DNA of 8,082 nucleotides from Xanthobacteraceae bacterium (GCA_030037185.1 JASHRR010000433.1:1-8082), one strand, 5' to 3'; numbered from the stretch's first letter, positions 1 to 6,915 are shown. Made by a program: numbers and translations. The notes: generated by a model from the letters alone, not told the origin.

Positions 1-796
1 CAGCTGCCAGCGCTTCGACCGTGATCGGGCGGTTCCAATTGGCAGTGATGTATTCCTCGACCCGGCGGACTTGCCAAGGGGCTGGACGCGGCTGCTCGCG
101 CTCGAGGGCATCGCTGAAATTATGGCTGTTGGCGGTCAGGAAGGCTATCAGCAGCATCTGCTCGAATTCGGCGAGAGCCGCCGCCGGCACTTTTGCATCG
201 TCACGATCGAGTTCGCTCACGATGAATCCAAGCATCCGGCGCAAGCGCTGGAGCCCCGGGACATCGAAGGTCGAACGATGGGCGAAGTCGATGTTTCGGG
301 TGACCGGAATTCCGATCGCGGCGCCAAGCTTTGCCTGCAACGCCGAAGCCTCGACCCGGAAAATGAATGACTCGAAGCCGGCCTGCTGTTCGTGCGTCAT
401 CTCCACACCCGCCGGAATGACACACGCCTCGTCCTGGTTGACATTGAATTGGCGACCGGCGAATGCCGTCAGCCCCGCTCTGTGCAGGGCGAACTGCTGC
501 TTGATGATCGGCACAGCCGGAAAGCGAACCCGATAGGCGGCCGAGCAAGCGCCAAAAAGGATATCGACGCTCCTCAGCCGAACGTAGCTCCTGTGCACCT
601 CGAAACGAGTCGCATCGGCCCCGACGTCAAACCCCACCGCCCCGAAATTCTTTACAAGCAGCTGCCCGAATTCGTCGGGATTTTGAGTATCGATGAGTGG
701 AAACCTATGCAGCGGCCGCGGACTGGAACGACTGAGCATTTTCGGGGTCTTTGGAAGGTTTCTGCGCGGAAGCAGGATGCTGCGACTTCGATCCAT
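1..796 (-). CDS. AraC-family transcriptional regulator, C-terminus cut by window edge
   Basis: Translating the minus strand from ATG at 796 gives 265 codons open to the left edge, with an in-frame stop just upstream at 815-817. Residues about 40-200 resemble the AraC-binding-like ligand/dimerisation domain (AraC_binding_2 type), for example FPAVPIIKQQFALHRAG from residue 92. From about residue 243 the sequence VEEYITANWNRPITVEALAA is the typical beginning of an AraC/XylS helix-turn-helix domain. Roughly 80 residues, including most of the HTH, lie outside the window. I chose 796 because an AGGGG sits 7 nt upstream; a second ATG at 739 (residue 20) has no visible Shine-Dalgarno. The gene is divergent from sdhE, and the tandem palindromes at 820-850 lie immediately upstream, which would suit autoregulation. 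The regulated target and ligand cannot be read from the sequence. Family assignment is strong; the specific function is unknown. Confidence 0.88.
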   Translation of the reverse strand, partial: MDRSRSILLPRRNLPKTPKMLSRSSPRPLHRFPLIDTQNPDEFGQLLVKNFGAVGFDVGADATRFEVHRSYVRLRSVDILFGACSAAYRVRFPAVPIIKQQFALHRAGLTAFAGRQFNVNQDEACVIPAGVEMTHEQQAGFESFIFRVEASALQAKLGAAIGIPVTRNIDFAHRSTFDVPGLQRLRRMLGFIVSELDRDDAKVPAAALAEFEQMLLIAFLTANSHNFSDALEREQPRPAPWQVRRVEEYITANWNRPITVEALAA

Positions 797-819
797 GCTA
801 ACCCCTGGCCGACCTTAGC

Positions 820-850
820 GCAATGGTTGCAGGACATTGCAAGGTTGCAG
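820..850. promoter_or_regulatory. Tandem GCAA/TTGC palindromes, candidate operator upstream of the AraC-type gene
   Basis: Two similar elements occur 24-54 nt upstream of the regulator start codon: GCAATGGTTGCAG (820-832) and GCAAGGTTGCAG (839-850). Each contains a small dyad, GCAA-N2/3-TTGC, and their centres are about 18-19 bp apart. A further dyad, TTGCA-N6-TGCAA (827-842), links them. AraC-type regulators commonly bind two direct repeats near their promoters, so an operator is plausible. No binding consensus is known for this protein, and the call rests on repeat geometry alone. Confidence 0.35.
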
Positions 851-968
851 CGCTGTGGGAGGCGGACACACCGCGGCCGGGCCCGCAACGGCCTGCGCGG
901 CTGGCAGCCCGCGCGAAGCCGTTTTGCCTCTGATCTCGTGAATGATCACCCGCGGCATCAACGGCCAC

Positions 969-997
969 CTGACAACCGGGCCTCCATTCGCTATATC
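969..997 (+). promoter_or_regulatory. Candidate sigma70-type promoter for sdhE
   Basis: CTGACA (969-974; 5 of 6 to TTGACA) is followed after exactly 17 nt by TATATC (992-997; 4 of 6 to TATAAT). Initiation would fall near 1003-1005, giving a leader of about 74 nt before the sdhE ATG. It is the best promoter-like pair in the divergent gap. It is a visual match only, with no transcript evidence. Confidence 0.4.
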
Positions 998-1005
998 ATG
1001 CTCGC

Positions 1006-1026
1006 GCCCGGCTCGTCCGGGCTTTT
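1006..1026 (+). promoter_or_regulatory. Leader hairpin 1 followed by TTTT, terminator-like
   Basis: GCCCGG (1006-1011) and CCGGGC (1017-1022) form a perfect 6-bp all-GC stem around a CTCGT loop, followed directly by TTTT (1023-1026). This is the shape of a short intrinsic terminator. It lies at the very beginning of the predicted sdhE leader and not at the end of any gene, because the neighbouring genes are divergent. It may be an attenuator, the end of a short transcript, or chance in GC-rich DNA. Confidence 0.35.
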
Positions 1027-1040
1027 GGCGTTTGGCCCTG

Positions 1041-1074
1041 CCTCTCCCGCGCGGACGAGGTCGGGAGGGGTTTT
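1041..1074 (+). promoter_or_regulatory. Leader hairpin 2 containing the sdhE Shine-Dalgarno, followed by TTTT
   Basis: CCTCTCCCG (1041-1049) can pair over nine positions with CGGGAGGGG (1062-1070), with one G-U wobble and a 12-nt loop. TTTT follows at 1071-1074, then GCC and the ATG at 1078. The only good Shine-Dalgarno for sdhE, GGAGG at 1064-1068 with a 9-nt spacer, lies wholly in the 3' arm. When folded, the hairpin would hide the ribosome binding site and could also act as a terminator. The fold is read directly from the bases; a regulatory role is inference. Confidence 0.45.
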
Positions 1075-1077
1075 GCC

Positions 1078-1404
1078 ATGACCGGAACGGCGCGAACGAG
1101 TGCGGGGCTTGACGAGCGGCAGCGGCGGCTGCTGTACCGAGCGTGGCATCGCGGCACGCGGGAAATGGACCTGATCATGGGGCGCTTCGCGGATGCTGCG
1201 GTCGGTCAATTGAGCGAGGCGGAAATTGCCGAGCTGGAGCGGCTCGCCGAAGTCCCGGACCCTGAACTCTATGCTTGGCTCACCGGCGGCCGGCCGGTGC
1301 CGGACACGTACGATCAGGCGATGTTCCGCCGTCTGCGGGACTTCTACGCCAAGGCCGATCGCGTAAGCGGCCGGCCGGCTGAAGGGTCTTCCCTCACCCG
1401 ATAG
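1078..1404 (+). CDS. sdhE: FAD assembly factor SdhE (succinate dehydrogenase flavinylation; CptB/DUF339/YgfY family)
   Basis: A complete 108-residue protein. SdhE proteins are small five-helix cytoplasmic factors that bind the flavoprotein subunit SdhA and promote covalent attachment of FAD, so they are needed for active succinate dehydrogenase in many Proteobacteria. The defining RGxxE motif is present as RGTREMD at residues 25-31 (R25, G26, E29), after the typical helix RRLLYRAWH. The family motif PDPELYAWLTG follows at about residues 60-70. The C-terminal 15-20 residues look like a weakly conserved tail. The start is set by GGAGG 9 nt upstream and by family length. It lies 249 bp ahead of mfd on the same strand, an order seen in related alphaproteobacteria. 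The 5' leader has two strong hairpins, one covering the ribosome binding site. Older annotations call this family an antitoxin (CptB); the SDH role is better supported. Confidence 0.93.
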   Translation: MTGTARTSAGLDERQRRLLYRAWHRGTREMDLIMGRFADAAVGQLSEAEIAELERLAEVPDPELYAWLTGGRPVPDTYDQAMFRRLRDFYAKADRVSGRPAEGSSLTR

Positions 1405-1653
1405 CAGGGCGGAGAACTTGGACAAGTTGCAAAGCGCGGCGGATATTCCCGGCACCAACACAGTCGGCAGCGGCCCTACTAGCGCCAATCGACACAGCGG
1501 CGCGTTTGTTGAGTCTTAACAATTCGCCGTGTGGATCCACATTGCGGACGTTCGCAATTCAGTTTCACGGAATCGGGTTCGCGTTATGTTCCAATCTCAA
1601 ACTCAGGGACGGCGCTTCCTCTGCCGGATAAGTCCGGGTGCGCCGAGACGCAG
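1405..1653. other. sdhE-mfd intergenic gap with two short dyads
   Basis: This 249-bp gap is long enough for a separate mfd promoter, but no convincing -35/-10 pair is visible. The nearest, TTGGAC (1418-1423) and GATATT (1442-1447) with an 18-nt spacer, is weak. Two dyads stand out. AACTTGGACAAGTT (1415-1428) begins 10 nt after the sdhE stop and overlaps that weak -35. TTGTTGAGTCTTAACAA (1506-1522) has 7 of 8 paired positions around a central T. Neither has a T-run, so they look more like protein-binding sites than terminators. No LexA box of the alphaproteobacterial GTTC-N7-GTTC or GAAC-N7-GTTC type was found. Confidence 0.4.
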
Positions 1654-4600
1654 ATGAACATTGCGCGCACCAAGCCGCATTCCCCCGCTGATCTGATACG
1701 GCAGGGCCAACCCCTGACGATCGCGCGCGTTGCCGACGGCGCCGAAGGGCTGGTGCTCGCCGATCTCGCCCGCGCGATCGCCGCGCGGGCCAACGCGCCT
1801 GCCATCAACCTGCTCGTCATCTGCCGTGACGGCAGTCGCATGGCGCAGCTCTCCCGTGCGCTCGCCTTCTTCGCGCCCGATATCGGCGTGTTGGAATTCC
1901 CGGCCTGGGATTGCCAGCCGTATGACCGCGCATCGCCCCATGCCGGCCTGATGGCTCAGCGCATGACCACATTGTCCCGGCTCGCTCACCTCAAGGCGCC
2001 GGCCGCACCGCAATCGCGGCCCTCGGTCCTGCTTACCACGGTCAATGCCGTGGTTCAGCGCGTGCCGGCCCGCGCGCTGGTGGCCCGGCAAGGGTTGTCG
2101 GCGGCGCCCGGCAACACGTTCGCCATGGACGGGATCGTGCGCTGGCTGGAACTCAACGGGTTCATCCGCACGGCGACAGTGCGCGAAGCCGGCGAATATG
2201 CGGTGCGCGGCGGCATCATCGATTTGTTCCCGCCGGCCTCCCCGGCGGGGCTGCGCGAGGCCAGGGAGGGGGTGCGACTCGACTTCTTCGGTGATACCCT
2301 GGAATCGATCCGCACCTTCGATCCCGAAACCCAGCGCAGCACCGACCAACTGCACGCCCTCAATCTTATTCCGGCTGCCGAGTTTCAGCTCACGAGCGAG
2401 ACCATCCGCCGCTTCCGCACCGGCTATGTCGGGGCGTTCGGAGCCGCCACGCCAGGCGATCCGCTCTACGAAGCGGTCAGCGAAGGGCGCCGCTATCCCG
2501 GCATGGAGCACTGGCTGCCGCTGTTCCACGACTGCCTCGATACCTTGTTCGATTATCTGCCCGGCACCGCAGTCGCGACCGAACACCTGGCCGAGGACGC
2601 AGCCGGCGAGCGGTTCGCCCAGATCGCCGACTATTACGACGCGCGACGCCAGGATCTTGCTCACGGGTCTGAGAAAGGTTCCGGCCTCAGCTACAAGCCA
2701 TTGCCGCCGGACCGCCTCTACCTCGGCAAGGAGGAATGGCGTGAGCGACTCGACGCCGGCAAGCTCGCGCGTCTCGTGCCTTTTGCGGCGCCCGAGGGTG
2801 CGGGGGCGGCGATCGACGCTGCCACCCGCCAAGGCCGCAATTTTGCGCCCGAGCGGGCGCAGCCGGACGCGAACGTGTTCGACGCCGTCAAAGAGCACGT
2901 CAATGCGCTGCAGTCCGCCGGCAAGCGCGTGGTTTTCGCGCTGTGGAGCGACGGTGCCCGGGACCGCATGAGCCATGTGCTGGCCGATCATGCGCTGCTC
3001 AATCTGGTTGACGTTGCGACCTGGCCGGAGGTGCTGGCCCGGCCGGCGCACGAGATCGCGCTCGCGGTGCTTGGGATCGAGGCCGGATTCGAGACCGACG
3101 CCTTCGCGGTGATTGGCGAGCAGGACATCCTGGGCGACCGCCTGGTGCGGCCGCGGCGCCTCTCCAAGCGTGCCGAGAATTTCATTGCCGAGGTGTCTGC
3201 CCTCTCCACCGGCGACCTCGTGGTCCACGTCGATCACGGCATCGGCCGCTTCATTGGCCTCAAAACCATCGAGGCCGCCGGCGCGCCGCATGACTGCCTC
3301 GAAATTCACTACGCCGGCAACGACAAGCTGTTCCTGCCGGTCGAGAACATCGAGCTTTTGTCGCGTTACGGTTCGCAGGAAGTTGCGGTCGAGTTGGACA
3401 GGCTCGGCGGCGCCGCCTGGCAGGCTCGCAAGGCGCGAATGAAGAGCCGCATCCGCGAAATGGCGAGCGAGCTCATCAAGATCGCGGCCGAGCGCCACCT
3501 GCGCGAGGCGCCGCGGCTGACGGCTGCGCAGGGCCTTTACGACGAATTCTGCGCCGAGTTTCCATATGAAGAGACCGACGACCAGCGCGCCGCCATCGAT
3601 GCCGCCCTCGACGATCTCGCCTCCGGTCGGCCGATGGACCGGCTGATTTGCGGCGACGTCGGCTTCGGCAAAACCGAGGTCGCGCTGCGCGCGGCATTCG
3701 TCACTGCCATGGCCGGCAAACAGGTGGCCGTGGTGGTGCCGACCACGCTGCTCGCCCGCCAGCACTTCAAGACCTTCTCGGATCGATTTCGCGGTCTGCC
3801 GGTTCATGTCGCGCATGCGTCACGCCTCGTCGGCAACGCCGCGCTGGCCAAGGTGCGCGAGGGACTCGCCGCCGGCACGATCGACATTGTCGTTGGTACG
3901 CATGCGTTGCTTGGCAAGGCCGTCAAATTCCGCGATCTTGGGCTTCTGATCGTGGACGAGGAGCAGCATTTCGGCGTCGGCCACAAGGAACGCCTCAAAG
4001 CGCTGCGCACCGAGGTGCACGTATTGACGCTGACCGCGACCCCGATCCCCCGCACGTTGCAGCTCGCGCTCACCGGGGTGCGGGAACTCTCGATCATCGC
4101 CTCGCCACCAATCGATCGCCTGGCTGTGCGCACTTCGGTGTCGCCGTTCGATCCCCTGATCGTGCGGGAGGCGCTGCTGCGCGAGCGGTATCGGGGCGGC
4201 CAGTCCTTCTATGTCTGCCCGCGCATCGAGAACCTGGCCGAAGCCAAGGAGTTCCTGGCTAAAAACGTGCCCGAGGCGCGGGTTGCGGTCGCCCACGGCC
4301 AGATGCCGCCGACCGTGCTGGAAGACGTCATGTCGGCCTTCTACGACGGCAAGTACGACGTTCTCCTTTCCACCACCATCATTGAGTCCGGCCTCGATAT
4401 CCCGACCGCAAATACCCTAATCGTTCACCGCGCTGACATGTTCGGCCTGGCCCAGCTCTACCAGCTGCGCGGCCGGGTCGGGCGCTCGAAAACGCGCGCC
4501 TATGCGCTGTTCACCCTGCCGGTGGGCCGCAAGCTCACGGCGCAGGCGGAACGCCGGCTCAAGGTGCTGCAATCGCTCGATACCCTTGGGGCAGGCTTTC

Positions 4601-5223
4601 AGCTCGCCTCCCACGACCTTGACATTCGCGGCGCCGGCAACCTGCTCGGTGAGGAGCAGTCCGGCCACATCAAGGAGGTTGGCTTCGAGCTTTACCAGCA
4701 GATGCTTGAGGAGGCAGTGGCGAGCCTCAAGGCCGGTAGCGCCGAGCCGGCGGCCGATCGCTGGTCGCCGCAGATCACCATCGGGACGCCGGTGCTCATC
4801 CCGGAGGATTATGTGGCGGACCTTCCAGTACGCCTCAGCCTCTACCGGCGGCTTGCCGAGATGGACGACGAGCGCGACATCGACGCGTTCGGAGCCGAGA
4901 TGGTGGACCGCTTCGGTCCGCTGCCCGAGGAAGTCAACCATCTGCTCGCCACGGTGGTGCTCAAGGCGCTTTGCCGCCGTGCGAACGTGGCAAAGATCGA
5001 GGCCGGACCAAAGGGCGCCGTGATCTCGTTCCGCGATGACCGTTTTGCCAATCCGGAAGGATTGATTGCTTTCATTCACAAGCAAGGTCGCGACGCCAAA
5101 GTGCGACCTGACATGAAACTCGTGCTGTTTGATGCGTGGGAGGTGCCGCAGCAGCGCCTCAAGGGTGTGACGGCAATCCTGCGCCGACTTGTCGCTATTG
5201 CCGCACAAGCCAAGGCGGCATAA
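1654..5223 (+). CDS. mfd: Transcription-repair coupling factor Mfd
   Basis: A complete protein of 1189 residues (family usually about 1150-1180). Mfd is an ATP-driven DNA translocase that pushes or removes RNA polymerase stalled at lesions and recruits UvrA for nucleotide excision repair. The UvrB-like N-terminus has FPAWDCQPYDRASP (82-95) and VRGGIIDLFPP; R185, R208 and F212 align by eye with the UvrA-contacting R165, R181 and F185 of E. coli Mfd. The CarD-like RNA polymerase interaction domain spans about 515-575 (DLVVHVDHGIGRFIGL from 521). The translocase motifs are intact: Walker A GDVGFGKT (667-674, K673), DEEQ box (768-771), TATPIPRT (794-801), STTIIESGLDIP (906-917) and QLRGRVGR (937-944). 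The RecG-like TRG motif retains R968, R992 and Q1002. A TRCF C-terminal domain spans about 1049-1150. The frame is open back to a GTG at 1531, but the extra 41 residues look unlike the family, so I prefer ATG 1654, although only a weak GAG lies upstream. Confidence 0.97.
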   Translation: MNIARTKPHSPADLIRQGQPLTIARVADGAEGLVLADLARAIAARANAPAINLLVICRDGSRMAQLSRALAFFAPDIGVLEFPAWDCQPYDRASPHAGLMAQRMTTLSRLAHLKAPAAPQSRPSVLLTTVNAVVQRVPARALVARQGLSAAPGNTFAMDGIVRWLELNGFIRTATVREAGEYAVRGGIIDLFPPASPAGLREAREGVRLDFFGDTLESIRTFDPETQRSTDQLHALNLIPAAEFQLTSETIRRFRTGYVGAFGAATPGDPLYEAVSEGRRYPGMEHWLPLFHDCLDTLFDYLPGTAVATEHLAEDAAGERFAQIADYYDARRQDLAHGSEKGSGLSYKPLPPDRLYLGKEEWRERLDAGKLARLVPFAAPEGAGAAIDAATRQGRNFAPERAQPDANVFDAVKEHVNALQSAGKRVVFALWSDGARDRMSHVLADHALLNLVDVATWPEVLARPAHEIALAVLGIEAGFETDAFAVIGEQDILGDRLVRPRRLSKRAENFIAEVSALSTGDLVVHVDHGIGRFIGLKTIEAAGAPHDCLEIHYAGNDKLFLPVENIELLSRYGSQEVAVELDRLGGAAWQARKARMKSRIREMASELIKIAAERHLREAPRLTAAQGLYDEFCAEFPYEETDDQRAAIDAALDDLASGRPMDRLICGDVGFGKTEVALRAAFVTAMAGKQVAVVVPTTLLARQHFKTFSDRFRGLPVHVAHASRLVGNAALAKVREGLAAGTIDIVVGTHALLGKAVKFRDLGLLIVDEEQHFGVGHKERLKALRTEVHVLTLTATPIPRTLQLALTGVRELSIIASPPIDRLAVRTSVSPFDPLIVREALLRERYRGGQSFYVCPRIENLAEAKEFLAKNVPEARVAVAHGQMPPTVLEDVMSAFYDGKYDVLLSTTIIESGLDIPTANTLIVHRADMFGLAQLYQLRGRVGRSKTRAYALFTLPVGRKLTAQAERRLKVLQSLDTLGAGFQLASHDLDIRGAGNLLGEEQSGHIKEVGFELYQQMLEEAVASLKAGSAEPAADRWSPQITIGTPVLIPEDYVADLPVRLSLYRRLAEMDDERDIDAFGAEMVDRFGPLPEEVNHLLATVVLKALCRRANVAKIEAGPKGAVISFRDDRFANPEGLIAFIHKQGRDAKVRPDMKLVLFDAWEVPQQRLKGVTAILRRLVAIAAQAKAA

Positions 5224-5243
5224 CGGCCAATTCTTGCGGCGCA

Positions 5244-5270
5244 TCGATAGATCATTGAAAGATCAATCGA
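5244..5270 (+). terminator. Inverted repeat just after mfd, possible terminator or operator
   Basis: TCGATAGATC (5244-5253) and GATCAATCGA (5261-5270) pair at 9 of 10 positions around an ATTGAAA loop, starting 21 nt after the mfd stop. The position suits transcription termination. However, there is no T-run downstream (ATAACTTACC follows) and the stem is AT-rich compared with its surroundings, so a protein-binding dyad is equally possible. Confidence 0.35.
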
Positions 5271-5316
5271 ATAACTTACCGACGGCTTGGCGGCCGCCTC
5301 AGGTCAGGGATGGCCT

Positions 5317-5344
5317 TTGCATCTGCACAATTTCCGGTAATAAT
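5317..5344 (+). promoter_or_regulatory. Weak candidate promoter for the GYF_2-type gene
   Basis: AATAAT (5339-5344; 5 of 6 to TATAAT) lies 16 nt after TTGCAT (5317-5322; 3 of 6 to TTGACA), in the most AT-rich part of the 231-bp gap between mfd and the next gene. A small dyad, CAATT-N9-AATTG (5328-5346), overlaps the -10. Use of this site would give a leader of about 100 nt. This is a visual match only. Confidence 0.25.
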
Positions 5345-5454
5345 TGATCGTCAAGAGAAGGTCCGTCGGGACCCATGGACTTATTTTCGGCGGTGTTGCG
5401 TGCCACCGCGTGAGTTAAGAATTGCGGTCGCCTTTGGGGGGAAGCGTTACCGGT

Positions 5455-6789
5455 ATGAACACGCAGTCGGCTGGTCAGCACTGGTTTGTTTTGCTCAACG
5501 GAAAACGCCATGGGCCTTTTCCCTTCGCTGCTCTGACCAAGGCGGCGAAGCAGGGTGTCATTACGGCCGAGACCAATGTGTGGCGGCGCGGCTGGCAAAA
5601 ATGGCATCCGGCCCGGCAGGTACCGGGGCTGCTGAACGAGGCGCCGCTCGCCCCCGATGACGCGGAGTGGACGGACGAGCGGCTAGGCTCTCCGACCGAG
5701 GAAGCGTTGCTCTATGCACCACGGCGCAGCGGCGGCGCGCGACCGGCGCCCGATGTCGTCACACTGCGTCCACCGCCGTCCGAGCACCCCACGGAGCACA
5801 TCTTTGCGGATGAGTGGCGAATGCTCGCCGAGCGGCCTGCCCAGGACCGCGGCAAGATCGCGCCGGCGTCGCGGTTTGGACGCAAAACGTCAGCGCCGAA
5901 ATCCGCCGACCTCGACGTTACGCCCCGCGATCTTGCGGTCTATCGGCAGGTGGCCAGCGCCGAAAAAACGCCCGCCAGGAGCCGCAGGTCTTACCAACGA
6001 GCGGTTGCCGGGCTGCTGGCCATCGTTTTGCTGTGCGCCGCCGGCTGGTTCCGGCTGGGGGGAGGATTGTTGCGGCAGTCAACCGACACCCAGCCGATCA
6101 AGGCAAGCTACACGCCGGCAAGCTCTGCGGTCATGGCCTCCCCCGACAGTCTGCCTGCCACGGTGGCTGGTTTGCCGGCCGTTGCCGCACTTCAACGCAA
6201 TGATCCAGCGGCTTTCGAACGTTTCAAGAGACGCTATGCCGAAAGTGCGCAGAACGCCCACGACGATGAAGTGCAGTCGCTCGCGCGGGCTGCGCTGCGC
6301 AAGAGCGTCAAGCACTTGCTTGCCATTGCATCGGGCGATGTGCTGCTGGAGATCACCGAGACTTCTCTGGCCTACATGCAAGGCCTGCAGGCCTCCAATC
6401 CGGAGAGCTGCGTCGCACTGAGCGACGAAAGCAAGGGCGCGAAGCTGACCAGCAATCTCGCCAAGGAGCTTCCGGTTCAGTTTGCCCGCGACATGTCAGT
6501 ACTCGAGCGCATTGCCAGCACCAACCCGCACACGGGGGTTGCGCCGATGGCCGCGGAGGAGGCGCGACCGTCTCTCGAAACGGTCTTCAATGCGCTGCGC
6601 ACCCAGTCCGTCAAGAGTGAGCTGTTGGGGCGCCCCAAGCTTGAGCCTGCGGACTTCGCCCCCTATTGTGCCCTGGTGATTGCCTTCTACAAGGCCGTGC
6701 TCGATCTGCCGCGCGACGAGAAGGTCAATCTCCTGCGCTATCTTTATGCGGCCGCCGCGAAGGCCGATATCGACCTCGCAAATAAGTAG
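5455..6789 (+). CDS. GYF_2 (DUF4339)-domain single-pass membrane protein of unknown function
   Basis: A 444-residue protein. Residues 9-60 match the GYF_2/DUF4339 pattern: W10-F-V-L-L, NGKRHGPF (15-22), AALTKAAKQGVI, then W43-R-R-G-W and a second tryptophan at W50, ending in PGLL. GYF-type folds usually bind proline-rich peptides, but no partner is visible. Residues 61-180 are low in predicted structure and rich in Pro, Arg and Ala. A single hydrophobic segment spans about 183-199, preceded by a basic RSRRSYQR stretch. By the positive-inside rule, the GYF_2 domain should be cytoplasmic and residues 205-444 periplasmic. That C-terminal part looks helical; I do not recognise it. It has two cysteines, C319 and C405, which could pair if exported. 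ATG 5455 places the domain close to the N-terminus; GGGGGGAA lies a rather long 12 nt upstream, and TTG 5422 is an in-frame alternative. It follows mfd but has no obvious repair role. Confidence 0.82.
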   Translation: MNTQSAGQHWFVLLNGKRHGPFPFAALTKAAKQGVITAETNVWRRGWQKWHPARQVPGLLNEAPLAPDDAEWTDERLGSPTEEALLYAPRRSGGARPAPDVVTLRPPPSEHPTEHIFADEWRMLAERPAQDRGKIAPASRFGRKTSAPKSADLDVTPRDLAVYRQVASAEKTPARSRRSYQRAVAGLLAIVLLCAAGWFRLGGGLLRQSTDTQPIKASYTPASSAVMASPDSLPATVAGLPAVAALQRNDPAAFERFKRRYAESAQNAHDDEVQSLARAALRKSVKHLLAIASGDVLLEITETSLAYMQGLQASNPESCVALSDESKGAKLTSNLAKELPVQFARDMSVLERIASTNPHTGVAPMAAEEARPSLETVFNALRTQSVKSELLGRPKLEPADFAPYCALVIAFYKAVLDLPRDEKVNLLRYLYAAAAKADIDLANK

Positions 6790-6828
6790 CTTGCACAGCC
6801 GGGGCGCGTCCGCGACTCGGGCTCTGGA

Positions 6829-6872
6829 AGCAAGACCTAAATACCCGCTATAGGCCCGGAACGGGTCTTGCT
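6829..6872. terminator. Perfect inverted repeat between convergent genes, candidate bidirectional terminator
   Basis: AGCAAGACC (6829-6837) is the exact reverse complement of GGTCTTGCT (6864-6872), with a 26-nt loop. It lies between the stop of the GYF_2 gene (6789) and the stop of the minus-strand split-barrel gene (6916), where both transcripts should end. A competing inner pair, ACCCG (6843-6847) with CGGGT (6862-6866), is also possible. No long T-run flanks either side, so it is not a textbook intrinsic terminator. Confidence 0.35.
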
Positions 6873-6915
6873 CACGCGTACCAGGTTACGCCGCAGAGCG
6901 CTGCTCAAACCGCCC

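Noticed and set aside
201..548. A 115-codon minus-strand frame within the AraC region.
   Set aside because: It is out of frame with the real regulator, which runs uninterrupted from 796 to the left edge with matching domains.
392..1081. A 229-codon plus-strand frame ending in an ATGA overlap with the sdhE start, suggesting translational coupling.
   Set aside because: It runs antisense through the AraC-type regulator, which has clear family motifs. The translation is low-complexity and Arg-rich, so the overlap is coincidental.
1078..1404. Reading the small gene as the antitoxin CptB of a toxin-antitoxin pair.
   Set aside because: No CptA-like toxin partner is adjacent, and the RGxxE motif fits the SdhE flavinylation family.
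1549..1565. A possible LexA box near mfd (GTTC followed by GTTT).
   Set aside because: The spacing is 8, not 7, and the second half is GTTT, so it does not match the alphaproteobacterial SOS box.
1531..1653. An in-frame 41-codon N-terminal extension of Mfd from a GTG at 1531.
   Set aside because: The extra residues do not resemble Mfd N-termini and would make the protein unusually long. ATG 1654 fits the family better, though only protein N-terminal data would settle it.
1603..3816. A 737-codon open frame on the minus strand, opposite mfd.
   Set aside because: It is antisense to well-conserved Mfd coding sequence. Long antisense frames are expected in GC-rich codon usage, and the translation is Arg/Gly/His-rich without family motifs.
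4417..5244. A 275-codon minus-strand frame over the 3' end of mfd.
   Set aside because: It is an antisense shadow of the Mfd C-terminal translocase and TRCF domain, with no recognisable domain.
5289..5298. A GGCGGCCGCC palindrome downstream of mfd.
   Set aside because: A 10-bp GC-only palindrome is expected by chance in DNA of this composition and has no supporting context.
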